Source: Phytopseudomonas straminea
GTDB lineage: Bacteria > Pseudomonadota > Gammaproteobacteria > Pseudomonadales > Pseudomonadaceae
Direction: 5' to 3'
DNA: 64,000 nucleotides
Assembly (NCBI RefSeq): GCF_900112645.1
Contig: NZ_FOMO01000002.1
Coordinates: 677,593-741,592 of the forward strand
Part shown: positions 46,840 to 56,449 of the stretch, piece after piece
Numbering within the stretch: the stretch's first letter is position 1
How the letters are laid out: every line of letters begins with the position of its first letter
Program-made: the position numbers and the translations under genes
The notes under the pieces: generated by a model
Told to the model about the DNA's origin: nothing
The model's database searches: none
Seen by the model: the letters and a program-made list of their open reading frames with translations, nothing else

Positions 46840-47550
46840 ATGACCACTCCCCTTCGCCTCTCCAAACGCCTGATCGAACTCACCGGCTGCTCGCGTCGCG
46901 AGGCTGAACTGTATATCGAGGGCGGCTGGGTCACGGTTGACGGTGTGGTCGTCGACGAACCGCAGCGCAAGGTCACCGACGAAACCGTTACCCTGCTGCC
47001 CGATGCCGTTGCCGAACCGCTGCTGCCGGTTACCCTGCTGCTGCACATTCCAAGCGGGCGTTTTCCAGAGCGCGCCGCCGAGGAGATCGGCCCGGACAGC
47101 CGCTGGCCGGACGATCGCGCCGAGCAACGTACCCTCAAAGGACACTTTGCCCGCCTGACGCCCTGCATCCCCCTGCAGGCGGGCGCCGACGGCCTGCACG
47201 TGCTGACCCAGGACTGGCGCACCGAGCGCAAGCTACGCGAGGACCTGGCAAAGCTCGAACAGGAGTACGTGGTAGAGGTCAGCGGCGAGCTGTCGGAACG
47301 TGACCTCAAGCGCCTCAACCACGGCCTGGTGTTCAACGGCACGCCCCTGGCGCCGTGCAAGGTCAGCTGGCAGAACGAAACCCGCCTGCGCTTCGCCCTG
47401 AAGAACCCGCTGCCCGGCCAGTTGGTGTTCATATGCAACAGCGTCGGTCTCAAGGTGCTGGGCCTCAAGCGCATCCGCATCGGCGGCGTGCCCATGGGCA
47501 AGGTTCCAGCGGGCCAATGGCGCTACCTGGGCGCCAAGGAACGCTTCTGA
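46840..47550 (+). CDS. RsuA/RluF-family pseudouridine synthase homologue lacking the catalytic Asp
   Basis: This 236-residue protein has an N-terminal S4 RNA-binding domain (RLSKRLIELTGCSRREAELY, IEGGWVTVDGVVVD) and an RsuA-like domain. Where RluF reads GRLDKDSQGL, this protein reads IPLQAGADGL, so the catalytic Asp position is Gln113. The family's NKPxG segment reads LHIPSG, and the C-terminal RQIRRM segment reads GQLVFIC. The fold is otherwise collinear to IGGVPMGKVPAGQWRYL, the usual end. It is likely an RNA-binding protein without synthase activity, although it would be auto-annotated as a pseudouridine synthase. It follows the bra terminator and has its own transcription. Confidence 0.82.
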   Translation: MTTPLRLSKRLIELTGCSRREAELYIEGGWVTVDGVVVDEPQRKVTDETVTLLPDAVAEPLLPVTLLLHIPSGRFPERAAEEIGPDSRWPDDRAEQRTLKGHFARLTPCIPLQAGADGLHVLTQDWRTERKLREDLAKLEQEYVVEVSGELSERDLKRLNHGLVFNGTPLAPCKVSWQNETRLRFALKNPLPGQLVFICNSVGLKVLGLKRIRIGGVPMGKVPAGQWRYLGAKERF

Positions 47551-47611
47551 GCCACGCCCCTCCCTTTCACAGGGTTGCGCCACGCTGGCGCGCCCGTCAT
47601 CAGGAATACCC

Positions 47612-48073
47612 ATGATCAACAACGATGTACTGCGCAGCCTGCGCTACATGCTCGACATCAGCGACGAGCAACTGGCCGAGATCGTCGAACTCGGCGGTTA
47701 CGCGGTGAGCGAGGAGCAGATCGCCGCCGCGCTGAAAAAGGACGACGAGCCAGGCTTCCAGCCATGCAGCGATGAACTGCTGGCCCATGCTCTCGATGGC
47801 CTGGTGTACTTCAAGCGCGGCAAGGACGACAGCCGCCCGGCGCCCGCCCTGGAGTTGCCGGTGAGCAACAATCAGGTGCTGAAGAAACTGCGCGTGGCCT
47901 TCGAGCTCAAGGAAGACGACATCCACGCCATCATGCATAGCGTCGATTTCGTGGTGTCGAAGCCGGAAATGAGCGCACTATTCCGCAAGGCTGGCACCAG
48001 CAATTACCGCCCCTGCGGCGATCAGTTCCTGCGCAACTTCCTCAAGGGCCTGACCCAGCGCCTGCGCGGCTGA
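47612..48073 (+). CDS. DUF1456 family protein (YehS-like)
   Basis: This 153-residue protein is built of two similar halves: INNDVLRSLRYMLDISDEQL and NNQVLKKLRVAFELKEDDIH, each followed by a helical segment and a CSDELLAHALDGL or CGDQFLRNFLKGL motif. This internal duplication is the DUF1456/YehS pattern. It is cytoplasmic, of unknown role. It is 5 bp upstream of trmO and probably co-transcribed with it. Confidence 0.88.
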   Translation: MINNDVLRSLRYMLDISDEQLAEIVELGGYAVSEEQIAAALKKDDEPGFQPCSDELLAHALDGLVYFKRGKDDSRPAPALELPVSNNQVLKKLRVAFELKEDDIHAIMHSVDFVVSKPEMSALFRKAGTSNYRPCGDQFLRNFLKGLTQRLRG

Positions 48074-48078
48074 GCAGC

Positions 48079-48771
48079 ATGAACCATCAGGTTTCGCCCA
48101 TCGGCTACGTGCGCTCCTGCTTCAAGGAGAAGTTCGCCATCCCCCGCCAGCCGCAGCTGGCGCCTGCCGCACGTGGCGTGCTGGAGCTGTGCCCACCATT
48201 CGACAGCGGCGACGCCGTTCAGGGCCTGGAGCAGGTCAGCCATGTGTGGCTGCTGTTCCTGTTTCATCAGGCGCTGGAAGACAAGCAACGCCTGAAAGTG
48301 CGCCCGCCACGCCTGGGCGGCAACCGCGCCATCGGCGTGTTCGCCACCCGGGCGACCCACCGCCCCAACGGCATCGGCCAGTCGGTGGTGAAGCTGGACA
48401 AGGTCGACAAGGATCGCCTGTGGCTGTCGGGCATCGACCTGCTCGACGGCACCCCGGTGCTCGACATCAAACCCTACGTGCCCTACGCCGACGGCGTGCC
48501 TGGCGCCCATAACCACATCGCTGCCGATGCCCCAGCGCAGATCGCCGTGCACTGGCAGGACGACGCCCTGGCCAGCGCCCGACACCACGCCCTGCGCCTG
48601 GGCGAGCCGCTGGTGGAGTTGATCGAACAATGCCTGGCTCAGGACCCGCGCCCAGCGTATCAGCAGCCTTCGCCAGAACGCCGCTACGGGGTATGTTTGT
48701 GGGATGTCGATGTGCACTGGCATTACCCGCAGCCAGGCTGTATTCGCGTGCTGGATGTGCAGACGCAGTAG
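48079..48771 (+). CDS. trmO: tRNA (N6-threonylcarbamoyladenosine(37)-N6)-methyltransferase TrmO
   Basis: This 230-residue protein of the TsaA/TrmO family starts VSPIGYVRSCFKEKFAIPRQ and contains LEQVSHVWLLFLFHQAL, IGVFATRATHRPNGIGQSVV, LLDGTPVLDIKPYVPYADGV and a C-terminal dimer-arm domain. TrmO uses S-adenosylmethionine through a beta-barrel fold to methylate t6A37 of tRNA-Thr. It is the last gene before a REP-like palindrome, which with the grxD terminator separates the convergent genes. Confidence 0.92.
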   Translation: MNHQVSPIGYVRSCFKEKFAIPRQPQLAPAARGVLELCPPFDSGDAVQGLEQVSHVWLLFLFHQALEDKQRLKVRPPRLGGNRAIGVFATRATHRPNGIGQSVVKLDKVDKDRLWLSGIDLLDGTPVLDIKPYVPYADGVPGAHNHIAADAPAQIAVHWQDDALASARHHALRLGEPLVELIEQCLAQDPRPAYQQPSPERRYGVCLWDVDVHWHYPQPGCIRVLDVQTQ

Positions 48772-48811
48772 CTCACCGAGCTTCTCGCACCTGGAATATC
48801 CTAACGACCGC

Positions 48812-48880
48812 CCCGGATATCGCTTCGCTCAACCACGGGCTACCCCCCGTAGCCTGGCGTTGAGCGTAGCGATACCCGGG
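48812..48880. repeat. REP-like 69-bp palindrome
   Basis: CCCGG-A-TATCGCT-T-CGCTCAAC (from 48812) mirrors GTTGAGCG-T-AGCGATA-C-CCGGG (to 48880), with a second dyad GGCTAC (48838-48843) / GTAGCC (48849-48854) in the middle. The sequence type resembles the palindromic intergenic repeats I know from the mendocina/stutzeri lineages. It lies between the convergent trmO and grxD genes and could act as a bidirectional transcript end. Confidence 0.75.
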
Positions 48881-48932
48881 AAAATCCTGCAGACAATCTG
48901 CGGCAACGGCCAGCGCCTCTTTTTCGCAGACG

Positions 48933-48966
48933 AAAAAAATCCGCAGCCATCGCTGGCTGCGGATTC
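48933..48966 (-). terminator. Rho-independent terminator of grxD
   Basis: ATCCGCAGCCA and TGGCTGCGGAT pair perfectly over 11 bp (48939-48949 with 48954-48964). On the minus strand a run of seven T follows. It lies just after the grxD stop. Confidence 0.93.
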
Positions 48967-48981
48967 TCGTGCGTCAGTCGA

Positions 48982-49308
48982 TCAGGCGCCGGCTTTTTGC
49001 ACGGCGTCCTTGATCAGGGTCTGCAGCTCACCCTTCTCGTACATTTCCAGCAGGATGTCGCTACCGCCGACCAGCTCACCGGCTACCCACAGTTGCGGGA
49101 AGGTCGGCCAGTTGGCGTACCTGGGCAGGTTGGCGCGGATTTCCGGGTTCTGCAGGATGTCGACATAGGCGAACTTCTCGCCGCAGCCCATCAGCGCCTG
49201 GGAGGCGCGAGCGGAGAAACCGCACTGCGGCGCATTCGGCGAGCCTTTCATGTACAGCAGAACGGTGTTGTTGGCGATCTGCTCTTTGATGGTTTCGATG
49301 ATATCCAT
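48982..49308 (-). CDS. grxD: Monothiol glutaredoxin, Grx4 family
   Basis: This 108-residue protein has the monothiol active site CGFS in APQCGFSARASQAL, TVLLYMKGSPNAP before it, WPTFPQLWVAGELVGG (the cis-Pro and glutathione site) and GGSDILLEMYEKGEL. Grx4-type proteins hold and deliver [2Fe-2S] clusters with glutathione, often with BolA partners. ATG 49308 is used because the longer upstream frame is not family-like. A strong terminator follows. It is a single-gene unit. Confidence 0.95.
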   Translation of the reverse strand: MDIIETIKEQIANNTVLLYMKGSPNAPQCGFSARASQALMGCGEKFAYVDILQNPEIRANLPRYANWPTFPQLWVAGELVGGSDILLEMYEKGELQTLIKDAVQKAGA

Positions 49309-49409
49309 TAGGCACCTCAGAACTGGACTATCCGACTCGTGAGTCGATACGGTGCGCGCATTGTAACCAAAAGCCGAGCGCAATGCTCAGCCATGCTGAA
49401 CGCGCACCA

Positions 49410-51518
49410 TCAGGCCGCCACCACCTCCACGGGAACCCCGTTGAGTGCAGCATTGCCGGACAGCGCATCGAGCAAACGCTCATCCGTCAGGTCGTTGGCG
49501 CTCGCCCCTGGCGTCGCCTGGGCGATGCTCATCTGCACGCCCGGGCGGCCATGGCCCCAGCCGTGGGGCAGGCTGACCACCCCCGGCATCATCTCGGCGC
49601 TGCCAAGTACTTCGACCTCCAGCATACCGACCCGCGAACGCACACTGACCCGCTGGCCATCGCTGAGCCCGCGTTGAGCCAGGTCCTCGGGGTTCATCAG
49701 CAACTGATGGCGCGGCTTGCCTTTCACCAGCCGGTGATAGTTGTGCATCCAGGAATTGTTGCTGCGTACATGACGGCGGCCGATCAGCAACAGCTGGCCC
49801 TCGACCAATGCCGGCTGCGCCGCGAAACGCTGCAAGTCGTCCAGCAATAACGCCGGCGCGACTTGCACCTTGCCATCTGCAGTTTTCAGACGCGCCGCCA
49901 GGTTGGGCTTGAGCGGGCCGATATCCAGGCCATGGGGATGATCCAGCAGCGTTTGCAGCGACAGCTTGAGCGGCGAGCGATCGCCGTAGGGCCCCATGCG
50001 CAACCCGAAGTCGATCATCTGCGCTGGCGGCTGCGTCGGTTTTAGGGTCGCGCCGGTCTGCGCGGCAAAGGCCTGCGCCAGGCCGACGAAGATCTCCCAG
50101 TCATCCAGTGCGCCAGCGGGTTTGGGCAGTACGGCTTGGTTAAAGCGGGTGACATTGCGTACCGCGAACAGGTTGAAGGTGGTGTCGTAGTGATCATGCT
50201 CCAGCGGCGCAGTGGACGGCAGGATCAGGTCGGCGTACCGGGTGGTTTCGTTGATATACAGGTCCACGCTGAGCATGAAATCCAGCCCTTCGAGCCCACG
50301 CTCCAGCTGTCGGCCATTGGGTGTGGACAGCACCGGGTTGCCCGCCACGGTGATCAGTGCCCGCACTTGGCCGTCACCGTCGGTGAGCATCTCCTCGGCC
50401 AGGGCGCTGACCGGCAGCTCGCCGCCATATTCCGGCAGGCCGGATACGCGGCTCTGCCAGCGGTTGAAGTGCCCGCCCGAGGTGGCGCCGACCAGATCCA
50501 CCGCAGGCTCTGTGCACAGCGCCCCGCCCTCGCGATCCAGGTTGCCGGTCACTAGGTTGATCACCTGCACCAGCCATTGGCACAGGGTGCCGAATACCTG
50601 GGTCGAAACGCCCATGCGCCCGTAGCAAACCGCGCGCTCGGCCGCGGCAAAGTCACGGGCCAGTTGCCGGATCGTTTCTGCCGGCACGCCGCAGCGCGCG
50701 GCCATGCGCTCGGCGTCGAACGGCGCGACCGCGCCGCGCAACTCATCCAGCCCGGCGATTGGCAAATGACTGGCCCGCCCGAGGTTCTCCTCGAACAGCG
50801 TATTGAGCATGCCCAGTAACAAGGCGGCATCCTGCCCGGGGCGAATAAACAGGTGCTGATCAGCGATGGCCGCGGTTTCGGTATGCCGTGGGTCGACCAC
50901 CACCAGCTTGCCGCCACGAGCCTGGATGGCCTTGAGACGCTTCTCCACATCCGGCACGGTCATCAGGCTGCCATTGGACGCCAACGGATTGCCGCCCAGG
51001 ATCAGCATGAAATCGGTCTGGTCGATGTCCGGAATGGGGATCAGAAAACCGTGGCCGTACATCAGGTGACAAGTCAGGTGATGGGGCAACTGATCGACCG
51101 ACGTGGCGGAGTAGCGGTTGCGCGTTTTCAGCAGGCCCAGGAAGTAGTTGCTGTGGGTCATCAGCCCGTAGTTGTGCACGCTGGGGTTGCCCTGATAGAC
51201 CGCCACCGCGTTCTGCCCATGGGCTGCCTGCACGGCAGCCAGGCGGCTGGCCGCGAACTCGAAGGCCTCCTGCCAGCTGATGGCCTCCCAGCGATCGCCG
51301 CTGCGGCGCATGGGCTGGCGCAGGCGGTCCGGATCGTTCTGGATATCCTGCAGGGCCACGGCCTTGGGGCAGATATGGCCGCGGCTGAACGGATCGTCGC
51401 GGTCGCCCTTGATGGAGCGCACCTGGGGCTGCCCATCGGCAGCCTGCTCGACTTCCAGGGTCAGCCCACAGATGGCTTCGCACAGGTGGCACGCACGGTG
51501 ATGGAGGGTCGTGGTCAT
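49410..51518 (-). CDS. Molybdopterin-dependent oxidoreductase (prokaryotic DMSO-reductase/BisC-like family)
   Basis: This 702-residue protein has an N-terminal [4Fe-4S] motif (Cys10, Cys13, Cys17 and Cys50 in ACHLCEAICGL and GHICPKA), MGD-binding segments (LILGGNPLASNGSLM, VVVDPRHTETAAIADQHLFI, LILPSTAPLEHDHYD) and a C-terminal molydop-binding barrel with LPHGWGH. No Tat signal is visible, so it is probably cytoplasmic. No electron-transfer partner or chaperone gene lies beside it, and the substrate cannot be named. Formate-dehydrogenase-like annotations would be guesses. It is a single gene divergent from argF. Confidence 0.9.
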   Translation of the reverse strand: MTTTLHHRACHLCEAICGLTLEVEQAADGQPQVRSIKGDRDDPFSRGHICPKAVALQDIQNDPDRLRQPMRRSGDRWEAISWQEAFEFAASRLAAVQAAHGQNAVAVYQGNPSVHNYGLMTHSNYFLGLLKTRNRYSATSVDQLPHHLTCHLMYGHGFLIPIPDIDQTDFMLILGGNPLASNGSLMTVPDVEKRLKAIQARGGKLVVVDPRHTETAAIADQHLFIRPGQDAALLLGMLNTLFEENLGRASHLPIAGLDELRGAVAPFDAERMAARCGVPAETIRQLARDFAAAERAVCYGRMGVSTQVFGTLCQWLVQVINLVTGNLDREGGALCTEPAVDLVGATSGGHFNRWQSRVSGLPEYGGELPVSALAEEMLTDGDGQVRALITVAGNPVLSTPNGRQLERGLEGLDFMLSVDLYINETTRYADLILPSTAPLEHDHYDTTFNLFAVRNVTRFNQAVLPKPAGALDDWEIFVGLAQAFAAQTGATLKPTQPPAQMIDFGLRMGPYGDRSPLKLSLQTLLDHPHGLDIGPLKPNLAARLKTADGKVQVAPALLLDDLQRFAAQPALVEGQLLLIGRRHVRSNNSWMHNYHRLVKGKPRHQLLMNPEDLAQRGLSDGQRVSVRSRVGMLEVEVLGSAEMMPGVVSLPHGWGHGRPGVQMSIAQATPGASANDLTDERLLDALSGNAALNGVPVEVVAA

Positions 51519-51806
51519 GGCCAGCCTCGCTTTGTTGTTGAAGGGCCATCATGGGCGCCGACTCGACGTCCTGCCAGCAGCTTCGACGCCGTGAATCGTG
51601 GGCCATCAGGGCCATGCATCAGGCCGGCATAAAAGCCGGAAAGGCGCGTCACATCTGGCAATCCGGGCAAATTTGCGCCTAGGCGTCATTTACTTATAAG
51701 ATCGGCGGCTTCCCGTTTCGTCGCACTGTGCGGCCCCCAGCCGCAGGTTCTCCCGTTTTTCCTCGAAAAAACAACCTGCGCCCTGTATGTCAAAAGGTAG
51801 TTAACG
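51519..51806. other. Intergenic region between the oxidoreductase and argF
   Basis: This 288-bp spacer between divergent genes must hold both promoters. The AT-rich TTTACTTATAAGAT tract at about 51690-51703 looks like a core promoter for argF, and TCGTCGCACTGTGCGG near 51720 could be part of an ArgR-type site. Neither is firm. No ORF or RNA gene is evident. Confidence 0.3.
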
Positions 51807-52723
51807 ATGAGCGCAAGACACTTTCTCTCGCTGAAGGACTGCACACCGGATGAACTGGTGGGCCTGATCCGACGCGGCATGGAGCTGAAAGGCTTGCGCA
51901 ACAGCGGCGTGCTCTTCGAACCCCTGCGCAATCGCGTGCTGGGCATGATCTTCGAGAAAGCCTCGACCCGTACCCGCGTATCGTTCGAAGCCGGCATGAT
52001 CCAGCTCGGCGGACAGGCCATCTTCCTGTCGCCACGCGACACCCAGCTGGGCCGTGGCGAACCGGTCGCCGATTCGGCCATCGTCATGTCGCGCATGCTC
52101 GATGCGATCATGATCCGTACCTTCGCCCACAGCACCCTGACCGAGTTCGCCGCCAACTCCCGGGTACCGGTGATCAACGGCCTGTCGGACGATCTGCACC
52201 CCTGCCAGCTGCTGGCCGACATGCAGACCTTCCTCGAACACCGCGGCAGCATCGTCGGCAAGACCGCTGCCTGGATCGGCGACGGCAACAACATGTGCAA
52301 CTCCTATATAGAAGCGGCCATGCAGTTCGACTTCAAATTGCATGTCGCTTGCCCTGAAGGTTATGAGCCGAGCGCCGCCCTGCTGGCCGAGGCCGGTGAG
52401 CGGGTGAAGATCTTCCGCGACCCGCGCGAAGCAGTCGCCGGCGCGCACCTGGTGACCACCGACGTGTGGGCCTCCATGGGCCAGGAAGAAGAAATCGCCG
52501 AGCGCCACAAGCTGTTCGCGCCCTATCAGGTGAACCGCGCGTTGCTCGACGCCGCCGACGAGAACGTGCTGTTCCTGCATTGCCTGCCAGCGCACCGTGG
52601 CGAGGAAATCAGCGTCGACCTGCTCGACGATCCACGCTCGGCCGCCTGGGACCAAGCGGAGAACCGCCTGCATGCGCAGAAAGCGCTGCTCGAATTCCTG
52701 GTCGAACCGGCGTATCACCACGC

Positions 52724-52727
<4 letters not shown>
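51807..52727 (+). CDS. argF: Ornithine carbamoyltransferase, anabolic
   Basis: This 306-residue protein has the carbamoyl-phosphate motif [19 protein letters not shown], the ornithine-loop DVWASMGQ and the [10 protein letters not shown] motif. It makes citrulline from ornithine and carbamoyl phosphate in arginine biosynthesis. The length and sequence resemble the P. aeruginosa ArgF (anabolic) rather than ArcB. AAGG precedes the ATG. The stop overlaps the next gene, an ABC ATPase, as ATGA, which is unusual for a biosynthetic gene. Confidence 0.95.
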
Positions 52728-53805
<1,078 letters not shown>

Positions 53806-53809
<4 letters not shown>

Positions 53810-54585
53810 AGAAACAACTCGCCGCTGCTCACCACCCGAGCATGACCGGCGATCTCCGCCCGCTCCCCTTTCAGACGACACCATAGAAAACCGCCGCGCT
53901 TACCGCCCTGGTAGGCGCTCAGCTCGGGCTTGCCCAGTTGCTGCGTCCAGTACGGCGTGAGGATGCAGTGCGCCGAGCCGGTGACCGGATCCTCGTCGAT
54001 GCCCACGGCAGGGGCGAAGTTGCGCGACACGAAATCCACCGCCTCACCGCGCGCAGTCACGATCACCGCCGGCCATGGCAGCTGCGCCAACGCCCGTAAG
54101 TCGGGGTTGCAGGCGCGTACGGCCGCTTCGGACTCGAGCACCACCAGCAATTGCGGGGCATCCAGCACGGCAACGGGCGCCTGCCCGAGGATTTGCGCCA
54201 GACCCTCGGGCTCGGCGATTGGCGTCGGCGCATTGCACGGGAAATCCAGCACCAGACGATCGCCCTCGCGGCGCACCGACAGGCTGCCATCCACGTAATT
54301 GAAATCGATCCGCTCGCCCGCCTCGCCATGGCACTCGAACAAGGCATGGGCGCTGGCCAGGGTAGCGTGCCCACATAATGGCACTTCGGTGGTCGGCGTG
54401 AACCAGCGGATACGCCAGGCCCCGCCCTCTTTGACCACGAAGGCGGTTTCGGCCAGGTTGTGCTCCGCGGCGATCTGCTGCATCAACGCATCGTCTAGCC
54501 AGCGGTCAAGGCGATAGACCACCGCCGGGTTGCCTGCAAAGGGCTTGTCGCTGAAGGCGTCGATCTGGTGAAACGGCAGGGACAT
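53806..54585 (-). CDS. PhzF family phenazine biosynthesis-like isomerase
   Basis: This 259-residue protein has the PhzF/diaminopimelate-epimerase-like double fold: FHQIDAFSDKPFAGNPAVVY, LAETAFVVKEGGAWRIRWFT with the catalytic-type Glu, PLCGHATLASAHALF, FAPAVGIDEDPVTGSAHCIL and GGKRGGFLWCRL. Outside phenazine clusters such proteins are isomerases of unknown substrate. No phz genes are here, so a phenazine role is not implied. The start at 54585 lacks the upstream extension. It converges on the ABC ATPase with a four-base overlap. Confidence 0.9.
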
Positions 54586-54681
54586 CGGGATTTTCCTTGA
54601 AGATAACGGATGGCTCAGCTTGCCTGCAACGCGCCGCCTGGCTGCGATACAGCGCGACGCCAATACGGCGCAACAGCGCGA

Positions 54682-55458
54682 TCAGGGCTGGGTATGGATG
54701 CCGTAGCGTTGCAGCAGGGCGTCGAGGCGACCGTCTTGCCGATAACGCCGCACGCCTTCGTCGAAGATATCGCGATAGCGGGCACTGGAGGACAGCACGG
54801 GGGAAAAGGCGATGTAGATCGGCACGTCAGGCACCCGACAGCCGACTTCGAGCAGATCATCGTGATTGCCGTGCTGGTCCTGGTACATGGCCATGATCCA
54901 GGTATTTTCCAGCAACGCATCCAGGCGCCCCAGTTCGACCTTGCGCACGTTCAGCGCCAGCGCCTGTTCCCCCGCAGCCAACTGCAAGCGTTCCTGGTCA
55001 CGCTGATGACGGCTTATATAGTCGTCGAGCTCCTGACCATAGCTGTAGCCGTTGATCACACCCAGGCGAACCTGGGCCAGCGAATCCAGCCCGGTGTAGC
55101 GCCAGCCGGTACCGGGCCGGGCGTAGAAACAGTTACGGGAAATGCCGGGCGAGTGCTTGCCGAACAGAAAATCCGGCGCATCGCGTACGCCGGCGCCGAC
55201 CAGAGCGTTGGCACGACCGCTACGCACATCCTGCACGGCGCGCGCCCAGTTGGTGACGCGATATTCGACCTGGATGCCAGCCTCGGCGAAGATCTGCGTG
55301 GCCAGCTCGATGAAGATGCCCGGCCGCTCGGCCTCAGGCGCACAATTGACCGGACACCAGACATCGGCCTCCATGATCAAGGTTTCAGCCCGCACGCTGG
55401 CGGTGCTCAACAACGCAGCCACCAACAGGCCTTTCGCCATCCAACCCAAACCGTTCAC
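54682..55458 (-). CDS. Periplasmic solute-binding protein, family 3 (amino-acid-type)
   Basis: This 258-residue protein has a signal peptide (WMAKGLLVAALLSTASVRA, then ETLIMEADVWCP). It has the SBP_bac_3 pattern: PGIFIELATQIFAEAGIQVE, WARAVQDVRSGRANALVGAG, VRLGVINGYSYG and a C-terminal ARYRDIFDEGVRRYRQDGRL. Two cysteines (WCPVNC) lie near the mature N-terminus. GTG 55458 has AGGAGG eleven bases upstream. ATG 55440 without a ribosome site is the alternative. No permease genes are adjacent. It may be a sensor or orphan binding protein. The gap 55459-55633 shows nothing clear. Confidence 0.82.
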   Translation of the reverse strand: MNGLGWMAKGLLVAALLSTASVRAETLIMEADVWCPVNCAPEAERPGIFIELATQIFAEAGIQVEYRVTNWARAVQDVRSGRANALVGAGVRDAPDFLFGKHSPGISRNCFYARPGTGWRYTGLDSLAQVRLGVINGYSYGQELDDYISRHQRDQERLQLAAGEQALALNVRKVELGRLDALLENTWIMAMYQDQHGNHDDLLEVGCRVPDVPIYIAFSPVLSSSARYRDIFDEGVRRYRQDGRLDALLQRYGIHTQP

Positions 55459-55633
55459 CGCTCGCTTAGCCTCCTGCCGGGGACGCCCTAGCCGCCCCAT
55501 TCCTTGTACACCGCTGCGCTCCCAGCCCGTGAGGCGAAAGCGAAGCCGACAGTGCCAGCCTCTGGAGCCAGCTTCAAGCCTGGCGCGCGGTATTCCTGCA
55601 TACGGTTGCCGGACACGTCACAGATTTTTTATA

Positions 55634-56101
55634 TCAGCGACCGATATCGGCGAACTGCGCCTGGGTGTGCTCAGCCAGCGTCTCGGCGCTCAGTTCGACC
55701 TCCAACCCACGTCGCCCGGCACTCACATAAATGGTCGGAAAATTGCCCGCACTGCTATCGATAAAGGTACGCAGACGCCTTTTCTGGCCCAGAGGGCTAA
55801 TGCCACCGACCAGATACCCGGTGGCACGCTGCGCGGCATCGACCGGCGCCATGTCCACCTTCTTCACGCAGGCAGCTTGGGCCAGAGCCTTTAGGTCTAG
55901 ACTGCCGACCACCGGCACCACGGCCACCAGTAGTTCGCCCTTCTCGCTGGCCGCCAGCAATGTCTTGAACACCCGTACCGGCTCGAGGTCTAGCTTCTCG
56001 GCGGCTTCCAGCCCGTAGGAAGCGGCTTTGGGGTCATGCTCATAACTGTGGATTCGGTGGGTGGCACCAACCTTCTTCAAGAGATTCAATGCAGGCGTCA
56101 T
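55634..56101 (-). CDS. ybaK: Cys-tRNA(Pro)/Cys-tRNA(Cys) deacylase YbaK
   Basis: This 155-residue protein has the YbaK/ProX editing fold: MTPALNLLKKVGATHRIHSY, VFKTLLAASEKGELLVAVVP with the conserved Lys, LKALAQAACVKKVDMAPVDA, and GYLVGGISPLGQKRRLRTFI with GGxxPxG. It hydrolyses mischarged Cys-tRNA(Pro) in the cytoplasm. It is a single gene with ATG 56101, divergent from glpF across 348 bp. Confidence 0.93.
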   Translation of the reverse strand: MTPALNLLKKVGATHRIHSYEHDPKAASYGLEAAEKLDLEPVRVFKTLLAASEKGELLVAVVPVVGSLDLKALAQAACVKKVDMAPVDAAQRATGYLVGGISPLGQKRRLRTFIDSSAGNFPTIYVSAGRRGLEVELSAETLAEHTQAQFADIGR

Positions 56102-56250
56102 GAAGGCTCCGGATGACAGGAAAAAAGGGCGAACGGCCCGGCGATTCTAGCGCCGCGGCCCCGCAAGCGCTGGGCCAATCCTCAGACTGCGACAAAACTT
56201 GTTTCACAACGGAACCTATCCCTCGCGAAACTGACCTATTGAACTGTATA

Positions 56251-56342
56251 CGCGTTTGATATCGAAAATATCAGCCGCCATGTGTGGTTCGTTTTTTGAC
56301 AATACGAGAAAAGTAGAACTACTTTTTTCGATTACGAACACA
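56251..56342. promoter_or_regulatory. GlpR operators upstream of glpF-glpK
   Basis: Two sites resemble the E. coli GlpR consensus WATKTTCGWWAWCGAACATW. The site at 56323-56342, with core TTCGATTACGAA, matches 17 of 20 positions by my count. The site at 56251-56270 matches about 15. A weaker TTCG half-site lies at 56288-56291. They lie 110-200 bp before glpF, and the gene for a GlpR repressor is in the same cluster. The rest of the 348-bp spacer (56102-56449) shows no ORF. Confidence 0.7.
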
Positions 56343-56449
56343 TAAAGTTCCGTTTACCCCGATGGCAATGGTGCAAACGCAGCCCCGTTCTAAAGTGGGT
56401 TGCCGTACCTGACACCAGCGCCTCAAAACAACAAAAACGAGGCTTCCCC

